Below, piece by piece: positions 5,537 through 14,187 of a stretch of 31,007 nucleotides of DNA. A model generated the notes under the pieces. The model was not told the origin of the DNA, searched no databases, and saw only the letters and a list, made by a program, of their open reading frames with translations. This DNA comes from JBDREW01 sp043819385 (GTDB lineage Bacteria > Patescibacteriota > Minisyncoccia > Minisyncoccales > GWA2-38-27), in the NCBI GenBank assembly GCA_043819385.1, contig JBDREW010000059.1, positions 1-31,007 on the forward strand, read 5' to 3'. The position numbers and the translations under genes are program-made. Within the stretch, counting starts at the first letter, position 1. Each line of letters opens with the position of its first letter.

Positions 5537-6592
5537 TTATAGCATTTCATTTTTTTTCTTTAATATATCATTATATATTTTCTCATAACCATCTGTCATT
5601 TTTTCAATACTAAAGTTTTTTTCCACATGCTTTTGACATTCTTTTCGATCAATCTGGTCAATTTTCTTAATTGCAGCGACTGCTTCGTTAATATTTTTAA
5701 CAACAAAGCCGGTTTTTCCGTCTTTAACTATTTCTTTGGCCGAACCTCTATTAAAAACAATTGTTGGCGTTCCACAGGCCATTGGTTCTATTAGAAATAA
5801 TCCAAATGGTTCTCTCCATTGAATTGGAGCTATAAGTGCTTTAGCATTTTTTAGAAGCTTTATTTTTCCTTTATGGTTTACTTCTCCAATAAATTTAATT
5901 TGTTTTCCATCAATTAAAGGTTTTACTTGTTCTTCAAAATATTTTTTATCAACTATATCAACTTTTGCAGCCATAATAAGTTCCATTTTTGCTTTTTTGG
6001 CTATTTTTATTGCTTCAATTGGGCCTTTTTCTGGTGACATTCTTCCTAAAAAAGCTAAATAATTTTTAGGTGTTTTGTTGAATGGAAAAATACTAGTATC
6101 AATTCCGTTATAAACATTGCCAACATAATTAAGATCTGGAAACGGTTCTCGTTGATTCTTAGAGATTGAAACGTAGTTATTTTTTTTAAATTTACCGTAA
6201 ACTAATTTTTGATAAGCAGGATAAAGCGGTCCATGAAGGGTAGTAACGATTGGTGTTTCTATAATTGGAGAAAAAGCAAGTAATCTCCATCCTAAATGAT
6301 TATGGATAATATCAACATCAATATTTTTTAGATGTTCAAGTACTTTACCAACGCCAATAAATTTTAGAGAATCTCTTGTTTTTATATTTTGAGCTTCAGG
6401 ATAAATTCGAAGAGCTTTTGGAAATATTGGCAATAATCTTGCTTTTGTTTTAGAATCACCAGAGGCAATAAGAGAAACTTGGTGACCCCTTTTAATTAAT
6501 TCTTGAATGATATTATATACTACTAATTCAACTCCACCATATTTTTTTGGTGGAATACTTTCTTCAAATGTTGCTATTTGAACAATTTTCAT
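5537..6592 (-). CDS. Glycosyltransferase family 4
   Basis: This is a GT-B-fold retaining glycosyltransferase, 351 residues from the start MKIVQIATFEESIPPKKYGG. I chose that ATG (6592) over one 48 bases upstream because it forms an ATGA overlap with the stop of the preceding gene and begins directly with the first beta strand. The N-terminal KKYGGVELVVYNIIQEL loop binds acceptor or phosphate. The C-terminal domain has LAFLGRMSPEKG and the EX7E donor motif EPFGLFLIE (E261, E269), then MACGTPTIVFNRGSAKEIV. The sugar and acceptor are unknown. It is probably co-translated with the second GT4 upstream and acts on envelope glycans. Confidence 0.9.
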   Translation of the reverse strand: MKIVQIATFEESIPPKKYGGVELVVYNIIQELIKRGHQVSLIASGDSKTKARLLPIFPKALRIYPEAQNIKTRDSLKFIGVGKVLEHLKNIDVDIIHNHLGWRLLAFSPIIETPIVTTLHGPLYPAYQKLVYGKFKKNNYVSISKNQREPFPDLNYVGNVYNGIDTSIFPFNKTPKNYLAFLGRMSPEKGPIEAIKIAKKAKMELIMAAKVDIVDKKYFEEQVKPLIDGKQIKFIGEVNHKGKIKLLKNAKALIAPIQWREPFGLFLIEPMACGTPTIVFNRGSAKEIVKDGKTGFVVKNINEAVAAIKKIDQIDRKECQKHVEKNFSIEKMTDGYEKIYNDILKKKNEML

Positions 6593-7962
6593 AATAATTC
6601 TTGATATAATTTTGATATTTGAGAAGAGACATTTTCCCAACCATAATTTTCTTTTACAATTTTTTCAGCATTTATAGTTAATTTATTTTTAAGTTCATTA
6701 TTTGTAAGTATTTCTATAATTTTTTTTGAAAGAATTTTATGGTTTCCTGGTGGGAAAAAAAGTCCTGTTTTTCTATTTTGAATTATACAAGAAAGACCTC
6801 CAATATTTGAAACAATAATAGGTGCTCCGCAACGCATTGCTTCTAATGCAGTCATTCCGAATGGTTCATAATAAGGAGAAGTTACAAAAACATTACTTGC
6901 TGAATAGTAATAACGAAGTTTTTCTTGGTCTTTTTTGCCTAAAAATAGAACTTTTTTTTCAATTCCTAATTCTTGAGCTATATTTTTTAATCGTTTTATT
7001 TCTTGTTTATCAGCTGGATTGCCTCTTTTACCGATTTTTCCTCCAATAACTATTATTTTTAGGTTTTCTTCAAATTCAGATAATTTTTTAAGAACTAAAG
7101 GAAAAGCTCTAATTATTGTTTCTATTCCTTTACGCCAATCTATTCGTCCAATATAAATAATAATTTTATCTTTTTTAGGAAAATTGATATAATTTCTAGC
7201 ATTTTTAAGATTTGTTTTTCTGAAACGTTTTAAATTAACGCCACAAGGAATAATTTTTATTTTATTTTCTAACTCAAAATTATAATAATGCATAAGGTCT
7301 TTTTTCTCGGATGGGCTAGTAGCAATTATTCTGTCGGTTGTTTTCATAATTTCTTCTTCTTTTCTCAATCGTTTTTCAAATTTTTCAATATTATTATTTT
7401 CTTCTCCAAATTTTTCTAAGGCACGACAACGGACATGACCTAATGAATGAAAGGTTTCTACCATTGGAATATTTAATACTCTTTTAATTTGAGAAGCTAC
7501 CCAGCCACCTAAATAATAATTTCCATGGACTATATTATAATTAAGTTTATTTTCTTCTGTATAAGTAAGAAAATTACCAAGGAATTCTGGTAATTTATCT
7601 AATACTTCTTCTTTTGGTATAAAATAACGAGCCCCTGCTTTTAAATAGATAATGTTTACATTTTTCCCATAACTTTTTACCATTTTTTTTCTTTTTCTAG
7701 TTAATCTGGTAAAAATATCAACTGACCATCCCATTTGTCCTAATCGTTTACTTAATTCTGAAATATAGACATTTTGTCCTCCTGTTTCGTGTCCTCCTAA
7801 TTTAGCTGAAGGGTCAGAATGAACGCTAATTATTGCTACACTTTTTCGGTGATTATTTTTTTTGCCATTAGTCTTTTTTCCATTTTTAGAAGAAACAATT
7901 TTTTTATTTTTTTTTAACTTTATTTTCTTTTTGAGATTAGATTTTTTTATTTGGTAAATCAT
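6589..7962 (-). CDS. Glycosyltransferase family 4, sucrose-phosphate synthase/MshA-like
   Basis: A 457-residue GT-B enzyme. After a basic, Lys-rich N-terminal tail of about 40 residues it shows AIISVHSDPSAKLGGHETGG and QNVYISELSKRLGQMGW, the glycine-rich donor loop of the sucrose-phosphate synthase and MshA branch of GT4. The C-terminal Rossmann domain has IIYIGRIDWRKGIETIIRAF and the EX7E motif EPFGMTALE (E366, E374), then GGL in SNIGGLSCIIQNRKTGL. The substrate cannot be read from the sequence; sucrose synthesis is not claimed. The stop overlaps the next gene's start by 4 bases. The start is the only ATG at the N-terminus, but part of the basic tail could be untranslated. Confidence 0.88.
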   Translation of the reverse strand: MIYQIKKSNLKKKIKLKKNKKIVSSKNGKKTNGKKNNHRKSVAIISVHSDPSAKLGGHETGGQNVYISELSKRLGQMGWSVDIFTRLTRKRKKMVKSYGKNVNIIYLKAGARYFIPKEEVLDKLPEFLGNFLTYTEENKLNYNIVHGNYYLGGWVASQIKRVLNIPMVETFHSLGHVRCRALEKFGEENNNIEKFEKRLRKEEEIMKTTDRIIATSPSEKKDLMHYYNFELENKIKIIPCGVNLKRFRKTNLKNARNYINFPKKDKIIIYIGRIDWRKGIETIIRAFPLVLKKLSEFEENLKIIVIGGKIGKRGNPADKQEIKRLKNIAQELGIEKKVLFLGKKDQEKLRYYYSASNVFVTSPYYEPFGMTALEAMRCGAPIIVSNIGGLSCIIQNRKTGLFFPPGNHKILSKKIIEILTNNELKNKLTINAEKIVKENYGWENVSSQISKLYQELL

Positions 7963-8014
7963 TGAATTTAATATTAAAAGTATAATTTAAAATATATGAT
8001 TTTTATCTAATATT

Positions 8015-8041
8015 TAAAAACCCGTTTTTGCGGGATTTTAT
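8015..8041. terminator. Terminator-like hairpin between divergent genes
   Basis: CCCG-TTTTTG-CGGG is flanked by AAAAA and ATTTT, so it is terminator-like on both strands. It lies between the divergent glycosyltransferase operon and cfa, with no gene that it obviously ends. It may be an attenuator or an insulator. Confidence 0.5.
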
Positions 8042-8186
8042 TTAAATCTATACTTTTCTTTCTTATCCTTTATTTTATATTTGCTAGTCTATTTTGTCAA
8101 TACAAGCTGTTTAAAAATATTGGAAGATTTTTTGATTAATCTCTCGGTTATTTTTGTAAAATATGTTAAGATAAAAATATAAAAAT

Positions 8187-9308
8187 ATGGAAGAAAATAA
8201 AGTTAAAAAAATTGCAAAGGAGATATTAAATATTGCTGATATTCAAATTGATGGAAATAATCCTTGGGATATAAAAGTATATAATGAGAATTTTTATTCT
8301 CGTGTTTTAGATAAAGGATCATTGGGTCTTGGAGAATCATATATGGACAAATGGTGGGATTGTCAAAATGTTGATCAATTTATTTATAAAATTCTTCGTT
8401 CAAAAATAGATGAAAAAGTTGAAAAAGATTTTGGATTGCTTTTTAAAATTTTTATCGCCAAGCTTTTCAATAGACAATCAAAAGCAAGAGCATTTCAAGT
8501 AGGGGAGAAACATTATAATTTAGGTAATAAATTATTTAAAAATATGTTGGATAGTAAAATGATTTATTCTTGTGGGTATTGGAAAGATGTTGATAATCTT
8601 GATCAAGCACAAGAAAATAAATTAGATTTGATTTGTAAAAAGATTGGATTAGAAAAAGGTATGAAAGTACTTGATATTGGTTGTGGATGGGCAGGTTTTG
8701 CAAAATATGCTTCAGAAAAATATGGAGTTAAAGTAGTTGGAATTACTATATCAAAAGAACAGACAAAATTGGCGAAAGAAAAGTGTAAAGGGCTTCCAAT
8801 TGAAATTAGATTAGAAGATTATAGGGATATAGATGAAAAATTTGATAGGATAGTTTCAATAGGAATGATTGAGCATGTTGGTTATAAGAATTATAGAAAA
8901 TATATGGAAGTTGTTAATCGTTGTTTAAAAGACGATGGTTTATTTTTATTGCATACTATTGGTAGTAGTATTTCAGTGAAATCAGGTGATGCTTGGCTTG
9001 ATAAATATATTTTTAGAAATGGAATGCTTCCGTCTATAGAACAATTAGGAAAAGTAATGGGAAATTTATTCGTTATGGAAGATTGGCATAATTTTAGTGC
9101 TGATTATGACAAAACGTTAATGGCTTGGCATAGTAATTTTAATAATAATTGGGATAAAATTAAATCAAATTATGACGAAAGATTTTTTAGAATGTGGAAT
9201 TATTATTTGTTATCTTGCGCTGGAGCTTTTAGAGCAAGAAAAATGCAATTGTGGCAAATTGTATTATCAAAAAGTGGAGTTTTAGGAGGATATAAATCTA
9301 TTAGATAA
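8187..9308 (+). CDS. cfa: Cyclopropane-fatty-acyl-phospholipid synthase
   Basis: Cfa methylenates unsaturated acyl chains in membrane phospholipids using SAM. The 373 residues match the family length (E. coli about 382). An N-terminal lipid-binding region holds GSLGLGESYMDKWWDC (44-59). MIYSCGYW (125-132) corresponds to the active-site MQYSCAYW of E. coli. The SAM-binding motif VLDIGCGWAGFA is at 161-172, followed by the catalytic SIGMIEHVG and LLHTIGSS segments. AT-rich -10-like sequences lie just upstream, so the leader is very short. def follows after only 4 bases, so the two are probably one operon. Acquisition of host-type lipids may give it substrate; that is inference. Confidence 0.94.
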   Translation: MEENKVKKIAKEILNIADIQIDGNNPWDIKVYNENFYSRVLDKGSLGLGESYMDKWWDCQNVDQFIYKILRSKIDEKVEKDFGLLFKIFIAKLFNRQSKARAFQVGEKHYNLGNKLFKNMLDSKMIYSCGYWKDVDNLDQAQENKLDLICKKIGLEKGMKVLDIGCGWAGFAKYASEKYGVKVVGITISKEQTKLAKEKCKGLPIEIRLEDYRDIDEKFDRIVSIGMIEHVGYKNYRKYMEVVNRCLKDDGLFLLHTIGSSISVKSGDAWLDKYIFRNGMLPSIEQLGKVMGNLFVMEDWHNFSADYDKTLMAWHSNFNNNWDKIKSNYDERFFRMWNYYLLSCAGAFRARKMQLWQIVLSKSGVLGGYKSIR

Positions 9309-9312
9309 ATTT

Positions 9313-9807
9313 ATGAAATTAGAGATAAAAAAATTTAATGAAAATATTTTAAGAGTTAAAGCTGAAGAAATAAAAGAAATTACTGATGAAACAAAACAGA
9401 TTGTTTTAGATATGGTTGAAATTCTTAAAGAAAAACAGGGAATTGGATTAGCTGGTCCACAGGTAGGAATATCAAAAAGAATAATTATTGTTCAACCAGA
9501 CCCAAGACATTTGAAATTTATTGCTTTAATTAATCCTAAAACTATAAAGAAAGGTAAAGAAACAGAGATGCAAGAAGAAGGATGTTTAAGTTTCCCTGGT
9601 ATTTTTTTGAAAATAAAAAGAGCAAGAGAAATAGAGGTTGAAGCAATAAATATAGAAGGGAAAAAAATAAATATTAAAGCAAAAGGAGTTTTTGCTCGGC
9701 TTCTTCAACATGAAATTGATCATTTAAATGGGACTTTATTTTTTAATAGATTGAATTTTTTAGAAAGAGTAAATTTTAAATTAAAACATTTAAATTTAAG
9801 AATTTAA
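9313..9807 (+). CDS. def: Peptide deformylase
   Basis: This metal hydrolase removes the formyl group from nascent N-terminal Met. All three motifs are present in 164 residues: GIGLAGPQVG (43-52; canonical GxGxAAPQ has Ala where this has Gly), EGCLS (89-93, metal ligand C91), and HEIDHLNG (133-140, ligands H133 and H137, catalytic E134). The C-terminal LERVNFKLK region is short, as in compact type I enzymes. It starts 4 bases after cfa and ends 6 bases before the next gene, so it sits in a tight operon. Confidence 0.96.
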   Translation: MKLEIKKFNENILRVKAEEIKEITDETKQIVLDMVEILKEKQGIGLAGPQVGISKRIIIVQPDPRHLKFIALINPKTIKKGKETEMQEEGCLSFPGIFLKIKRAREIEVEAINIEGKKINIKAKGVFARLLQHEIDHLNGTLFFNRLNFLERVNFKLKHLNLRI

Positions 9808-9813
9808 AAAAAT

Positions 9814-10428
9814 ATGTTGGTTGATTCTTTAATAAAAAATGAATGGCTTAAAACTCCTGAAATAATTTCAGCATTTAGGAAAATAAAAAGAAAAGATTTT
9901 ATGACAGAAGAGACAAAAGGTTTTTCTGAAGTTGATGAAGCAATGTTAATTGGTAAAGGTCAGACAATTTCTCAGCCATTAGTTGTTGCTTTTATGCTTG
10001 AAAAATTAAATCCAAAACCAAAACAAAAAATTTTAGATATTGGTTCTGGTTCTGGTTGGACAAGTGCTCTTCTTGCTTATATAGTTGGTTTAGGTGGTAA
10101 AGTAATTGCAATAGAAATAATTCCTGAATTAAAGGAATTTGGACAAAAAAATGCTTCTAAATATAATTTTGTAAAAAAAGGTATAGCAGAATTTATTTGT
10201 GCTGATGGTTCTAAGGGATATAAAAAAGAGGCACCTTTTGATAATATATTAGTATCAGCTTCTTTATCATCTAAAATTCCTTTTTCTTGGAAAAAACAAT
10301 TGAAAATAAAAGGAAAAATAGTTGCACCCATAAAAGATTCTATTTGGGTTTTTGAAAAAGAATCAGAAAACAAATTTAAAAAAACAGAGTATCCAGGATT
10401 TGTTTTTGTTTCCTTTGTCAGTAAGTAA
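9814..10428 (+). CDS. pcm: Protein-L-isoaspartate O-methyltransferase-like protein
   Basis: The Pcm family methylates isoaspartyl residues so that damaged proteins can be repaired. The segment GKGQTISQPLVVAFMLEKL (48-66) is the family hallmark, and ILDIGSGSGWTSALLA (73-88) is the SAM-binding motif I. VIAIEIIPEL is motif post-I, and DNILVSASLSSKIPFSW corresponds to the substrate-side motif. At 204 residues it is near the usual 210. The N-terminal part resembles bacterial Pcm in that it starts with a short helix pair and FRKIKRKDF. It lies in the cfa-def-pcm-mltG run and has no Shine-Dalgarno. Confidence 0.88.
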   Translation: MLVDSLIKNEWLKTPEIISAFRKIKRKDFMTEETKGFSEVDEAMLIGKGQTISQPLVVAFMLEKLNPKPKQKILDIGSGSGWTSALLAYIVGLGGKVIAIEIIPELKEFGQKNASKYNFVKKGIAEFICADGSKGYKKEAPFDNILVSASLSSKIPFSWKKQLKIKGKIVAPIKDSIWVFEKESENKFKKTEYPGFVFVSFVSK

Positions 10429-10444
10429 ATCATTTATTTAAAAA

Positions 10445-11506
10445 ATGAAATATATTTTAATTAAAATTATTTTATTTTCAATTATAGCAATTATTATTGT
10501 TAGTTGTTTTCTTCTTATTTTGAATAATGGAATGTATGAACCAAAAAATTCTGAATTTCAGGAAGAGATATTTTTTACTATTGAAAAAGGTCAGGGAGTT
10601 AAAGAAATATCAGATAATTTAGAGAAGGCTGGTTTGATTAAAAATAAATGGTTTTTTAGAATTTATGTTGTTTTAACTGATATAGATGCACAATTAAAAG
10701 CAGGGGAATATTCATTGTCTCAATCAATGTCTGTTTCAAAAATTGCTGAAAAATTTTATTTAGGAGATGTATCAACATTAAGAATTGTTATTTTGGAAGG
10801 ATGGAATCTAAGAAATATTGCTGAAATGTTTGAAAGAAAAGAAATGTTTAAATCTGAAGATCTTTTTGAATTAACTGGTTATCCAGCAACAAATAAAATT
10901 GAACCAAGTGGTTTACCTTTTTCAGATGAGTTTATTGATAATTTTGATTTTTTAACTGATAAACCAATAAATGTTAATTTAGAGGGTTATCTTTTTCCAG
11001 ATACCTATCAAATAAGAAAAAAAGAAGATTCATTAAGAGATATTGTTTGGAAAATGCTTAATAATTTTGGAAGTCAATTAACTCAAGAATTAAGAGACGA
11101 AATTAAATCTCAAGAAAAAACAATTTTTGAAATAATAACAGTAGCTTCTTTAATTGAAAAAGAAGTGGCATCTTATAAAGATAAAACAATTGTTTCTGGT
11201 ATTATATGGAAAAGATTAGAAATAGATATGCCTCTTCAAATAGATGCTACTGTTAATTACATAACCGAAAAAAATATGAGAGCAGTTTTAGTAGATGATA
11301 CTAAAATTGATTCTTTGTATAATACCTATAAATATAAAGGACTTCCTTTGGGACCTATTTCTAACCCAGGGATAGAAAGTATAAAAGCAGCTATTTATCC
11401 TGAAAAAACATCATATCTTTATTATTTATCAGCTAAAAATGGGCAAACAATTTTTAGTTCAACATTTGAGCAACATAAAGCCAATAAGGCAATTTATCTT
11501 CAATAG
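10445..11506 (+). CDS. mltG: Endolytic peptidoglycan transglycosylase MltG
   Basis: MltG cuts nascent glycan strands at the membrane. The 353-residue protein has one N-terminal membrane helix (about 5-27), then a LysM-like segment around EEIFFTIEKGQGVKEISDNL and GEYSLSQSMSVSKIAEKF. The YceG catalytic domain contains NLEGYLFPDTYQI (178-190) and TVASLIEKEV (232-241), where E238 is the expected catalytic Glu. DMPLQIDATVNY and YKGLPLGPISNPGIESIKAA are further conserved blocks. It closes the cfa-def-pcm run, starting 16 bases after pcm. A functional peptidoglycan wall is implied. Confidence 0.95.
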   Translation: MKYILIKIILFSIIAIIIVSCFLLILNNGMYEPKNSEFQEEIFFTIEKGQGVKEISDNLEKAGLIKNKWFFRIYVVLTDIDAQLKAGEYSLSQSMSVSKIAEKFYLGDVSTLRIVILEGWNLRNIAEMFERKEMFKSEDLFELTGYPATNKIEPSGLPFSDEFIDNFDFLTDKPINVNLEGYLFPDTYQIRKKEDSLRDIVWKMLNNFGSQLTQELRDEIKSQEKTIFEIITVASLIEKEVASYKDKTIVSGIIWKRLEIDMPLQIDATVNYITEKNMRAVLVDDTKIDSLYNTYKYKGLPLGPISNPGIESIKAAIYPEKTSYLYYLSAKNGQTIFSSTFEQHKANKAIYLQ

Positions 11507-11547
11507 ATATTATTAATTTTAATATATATTTTCAGCACTCGCTTGAA

Positions 11548-11575
11548 ATAACAAATAAATTTATTTATTTGTTAT
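11548..11575. repeat. AT-rich inverted repeat with flanking CTCGCTTGAAA copies
   Basis: ATAACAAATAAAT (11548-11560) and ATTTATTTGTTAT (11563-11575) are perfect complements. On either side lie ACTCGCTTGAAA and CTCGCTTGAAAA as direct repeats. It follows mltG and may act as a weak terminator, but it lacks GC pairs. Confidence 0.55.
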
Positions 11576-11610
11576 CCTCTCGCTCGCTTGAAAATGAGTT
11601 ATTCACTATT

Positions 11611-11774
11611 CTTATTTTTCAAAGAAAGATATAATAGAGATATAAAAATCAGAAAATTAAGAATCTTTTTAAATTTTTAATTCAAGAATATATGATTTTA
11701 CCTTAGCGAATCAAGGTTCTGACGAGCGAAGCGAGGCAGGTTCTTATTCTTTAAAGAAAGATATAATAGAATAA
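11611..11774 (+). promoter_or_regulatory. Duplicated -10 module upstream of the gene at 11800
   Basis: The segment TTCTTATT(T/C)TT(C/T)AAAGAAAGATATAATAGA occurs twice, at 11610-11638 and 11741-11770. Each holds TATAAT (11630-11635 and 11762-11767). The second lies 32 bases before the start at 11800. No strong -35 is evident for either. Between them lies an inverted family B repeat. Confidence 0.5.
11679..11758 (-). repeat. Family B dispersed repeat, copy 2 (inverted)
   Basis: Read on the minus strand it matches copy 1 at 5067-5140 over about 75 bases, including AATAAGAACCTGCCTCGCTT, CGCTCGTCAGAACC and TTGATTCGCTAAGGTAAAAT. Confidence 0.82.
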
Positions 11775-11799
11775 GAAACATAATAAATAATTTATAAAT

Positions 11800-12429
11800 A
11801 TGGATAATGATTTCAATATAATACAAAATATTCCTTTAATAATTTCCGCTTTTTTATTTTTTATAAATTTTATTTTATTTATTTGGGCAGGAATTATATT
11901 ATTTACTGCAAAAGAAAATTTTGAAAAAATTGAAAAAGGAAGAAAACTTTTGACAAATGCTCTTATTGTTCTTTTTTTAATATTATTAGTATTAATCGTA
12001 TTTTATTTTATTACTTTTCTTTTAAGAAAGGGAGAAGTTTTTCAGGATATTCCAGATGGTGCAGGAGAGTTTCCTCCTTACGTACATTTAGAAAGTTTTC
12101 CTTCTTCTCCTGAATCTATTGATATTGGAAATTATCATTTTGCAGGGCCTTGGAAATTTGATAATAATCAATCTATTAAAGAAACTGCTATAACATCTAT
12201 TTTGTGTAAAAAAAATGAAGAATATGATATATTATATATAGGGGACATAACAGGTGATAATTTTATAAGGAATAAAAATTATGGATGTTGGCTGGAAAAT
12301 TGTGATAATAGTATAAAAAATCTTTATGTCGCAGTTTTGTATACTCATTATGATGTATATGAAGCAGGTGAAAAAGAATTAATTCAACTTGAGTTAAATG
12401 AACAAATTCAACCAGTTTGCGTTGAATAA
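11800..12429 (+). CDS. Two-helix membrane protein of unknown function
   Basis: I do not recognise this 209-residue protein. Two membrane helices lie at about 10-34 and 47-72, joined by a basic loop (AKENFEKIEKGRKLL), a layout also seen in VirB2/TrbC-type pilin-like proteins of this group. After the second helix comes an outside domain of about 135 residues with six Cys (in ILCKK, NYGCWLENCDN and QPVCVE among others) and a GDITGDNF motif. The C-terminal domain has no recognisable enzyme motif. It is followed by another anchored surface-type protein. The leader carries a duplicated -10 module and a family B repeat. Confidence 0.7.
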   Translation: MDNDFNIIQNIPLIISAFLFFINFILFIWAGIILFTAKENFEKIEKGRKLLTNALIVLFLILLVLIVFYFITFLLRKGEVFQDIPDGAGEFPPYVHLESFPSSPESIDIGNYHFAGPWKFDNNQSIKETAITSILCKKNEEYDILYIGDITGDNFIRNKNYGCWLENCDNSIKNLYVAVLYTHYDVYEAGEKELIQLELNEQIQPVCVE

Positions 12430-12533
12430 TAAAAAACTAAAAAACTAAAAAAGAATTAATAATTGGATTGTTTTAAAATTAAGTCATTTAAAATTGATTC
12501 AAAATTAAAAATTAAAAATTCAAAATTAAAAAT

Positions 12534-13703
12534 ATGGCTTTATCATTACCAGAAAAAATAACAATAGAAAAAAGTTTAATTTATATTATAATAGTTGCTG
12601 TTTTAGTAACTTTTACTTTTATTTTTTATTTATTTTTCTCTCAATTTACAAAAAATATTAAAGTTAAGACCCCAATGGGAGGAGAAGAATGGGAGATTGG
12701 ACAAACATATCAGATTACTTGGGATGCGAGAGGAATGGACAAAGTAGGTATTGTATTATTTAAAGGAAAAGAAGCAAAATGGATTGCTAAAGACGTACAT
12801 GCAAGTGATGAGAAATATGATTGGAAAATTTATCCTGGTCAAATATATGGAGATGATTATTGGATTGCTGTTTTTGAATATCCATGGAGAAAAGGAAATA
12901 AAATACATTATTCAAAAGGATCTTTTGCAATTACTTATCCAGAACTTGCAAGTTGTGATATTCTTGCTATTGAAAATGAATGGCCGTATGTTCCAAATGA
13001 TTTACCTGATTTAAGAAAAGTTTTTGTTACAGAAGAGTCTTTTAAGGGAAACTTAGGAGGATTAGATGGAGCTGATAGAATATGTCAGGAAGACGCTGAA
13101 AAGCAGGGTTTTGAAGGAGTTTGGCATGCTTTTTTAGGAGGGGATAGTGATGACGATTTAATTGTAAGAAGAATGGAAAAAACTCCAAGAGGCAAAGATG
13201 GGATTTATATTCAGGCCATGCCATCAGCAGTTTTAATTAGAGGAGCTACTTGTCATCAACTTTTAGGGAAAGATTACAATGAATTTGTTCAGAAATTTTC
13301 AGATCTTTATATTATAAATGAGGAAAAATTTAAAGACGATTTTTTTAAAGATTTAAGTAATGTTTGGCTTGGAAGATTAGATGAAAAGAGCAAAAAGAAT
13401 TGTACTGGGATTGCGACAGCACTTATAGAACCATATAAAGCATCTGCTGAAAAATATAGTGGTACAACTACTTGTCAAAATTGGACGAAAGAAGATAAAA
13501 TGGTAGAGGGATATGATTCTCTTAAAGGAGTATCTGGAGGAGATTATCCTACATGTTATACTCCAACAGGAACATCTACTAAAGCAGTTGTTTTAGGTGG
13601 ACTTTCTTCTGGATTAGAGCAAGAGGGAATTAATAAAACTTTTACACCTTATCAAGGGAAATATTGCGATAAACTTCAAAAACTTATTTGTGTTGAAGAG
13701 TAA
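12534..13703 (+). CDS. Membrane-anchored protein with a C-terminal DUF1554-like (lectin-type) domain
   Basis: This 389-residue protein begins with a cytosolic tip and one membrane helix (about 14-37). Residues 43-135 (VKTPMGGEEWEIGQTYQITW...) resemble the Ser-Thr-rich GPI-anchor-associated beta-sandwich module found in extracellular bacterial proteins. From about residue 162, VFVTEESFKGNLGGLDGADR and ICQEDAEKQG...WHAFLGGD match the start of the DUF1554 / collagen NC10-like fold, related to C-type lectin folds, with paired Cys along the rest. A role in surface binding is plausible but not shown. A spacer of AAAATT-type repeats precedes the start and a coiled-coil gene follows. Confidence 0.8.
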   Translation: MALSLPEKITIEKSLIYIIIVAVLVTFTFIFYLFFSQFTKNIKVKTPMGGEEWEIGQTYQITWDARGMDKVGIVLFKGKEAKWIAKDVHASDEKYDWKIYPGQIYGDDYWIAVFEYPWRKGNKIHYSKGSFAITYPELASCDILAIENEWPYVPNDLPDLRKVFVTEESFKGNLGGLDGADRICQEDAEKQGFEGVWHAFLGGDSDDDLIVRRMEKTPRGKDGIYIQAMPSAVLIRGATCHQLLGKDYNEFVQKFSDLYIINEEKFKDDFFKDLSNVWLGRLDEKSKKNCTGIATALIEPYKASAEKYSGTTTCQNWTKEDKMVEGYDSLKGVSGGDYPTCYTPTGTSTKAVVLGGLSSGLEQEGINKTFTPYQGKYCDKLQKLICVEE

Positions 13704-13710
13704 TAATATT

Positions 13711-14007
13711 ATGGTTGAAGAAATTAAAGAGATTTTAAAAGAATATAATAAAGATATTAAAAGAGAAATGGGTGTTTTAGTAGAAAATCTTGAAAGCAAG
13801 GTTGATTTGATAATTGAGCGACAGGATATTTTTGAAGGAAAATTAGATTCTCATACTGAAATGATTGGTAAAATGATGGTAGATATTGAAAGAATTAAAA
13901 ATGATGTAGAGATAATAAAGGGTTCTTTAAGGATAAAGATTGATTTAGAAGAATTTGAAAATTTAGAAAAAAGAGTAAAACTTTTAGAGTCAAGAATAGA
14001 AATTTAA
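13711..14007 (+). CDS. Small coiled-coil protein
   Basis: The product is 98 residues from the start MVEEIKEILKEYNKDIKREM. I prefer this ATG over an in-frame GTG at 13690, which would overlap the previous gene. Nearly the whole length is heptad-patterned helix (VENLESKVDLIIERQDIFEG, MVDIERIKNDVEIIKG, LEKRVKLLESRIEI). Such proteins are common as short helical-bundle hypotheticals, often toxin- or phage-neighbourhood genes, but nothing specific is shown here. It starts 7 bases after the DUF1554 gene and is probably co-transcribed. Confidence 0.7.
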   Translation: MVEEIKEILKEYNKDIKREMGVLVENLESKVDLIIERQDIFEGKLDSHTEMIGKMMVDIERIKNDVEIIKGSLRIKIDLEEFENLEKRVKLLESRIEI

Positions 14008-14034
14008 TTTTACAAAAGTAAAATTTTTATAGAG

Positions 14035-14063
14035 TTGACAAATTTTAACTAAAGTATTAAGAT
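14035..14063 (+). promoter_or_regulatory. Promoter of rplJ-rplL
   Basis: TTGACA (14035-14040) and TAAGAT (14058-14063) are 17 bases apart. Transcription from here would include the L10 leader. Confidence 0.8.
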
Positions 14064-14084
14064 TGAAATATAATAAAATAGTGT

Positions 14085-14187
14085 AAAGCCATAGACAATG
14101 GGTTTTGTTTCAAACAAATTAAATCCCATCGAGGTAATTATCATTTTAAAAAGTGGTTAATTCTGTCTGTGGAGACAGAATTTTTTT
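14085..14187 (+). promoter_or_regulatory. Ribosomal protein L10 leader with attenuator-like hairpin
   Basis: AAAGCCATAGACAATGGG (14085-14102) and CCCATCGAGGTAATTA (14125-14140) carry the paired ATGGG/CCCAT helix and the CGAGGT kink-turn strand known from L10 leaders, which bind the L10-L12 complex and repress their own operon. Downstream, AATTCTGTCT and AGACAGAATT (14159-14182) form a 10-bp hairpin followed by a seven-T run that ends at the base before the ATG. This looks like an intrinsic terminator abutting the start codon. GGAG, a possible Shine-Dalgarno, is partly in its loop. Confidence 0.82.

Noticed and set aside
7963..8186. Short gene between the divergent operons
   Set aside because: No frame with a start and family-like content; the region is AT-rich with one hairpin.
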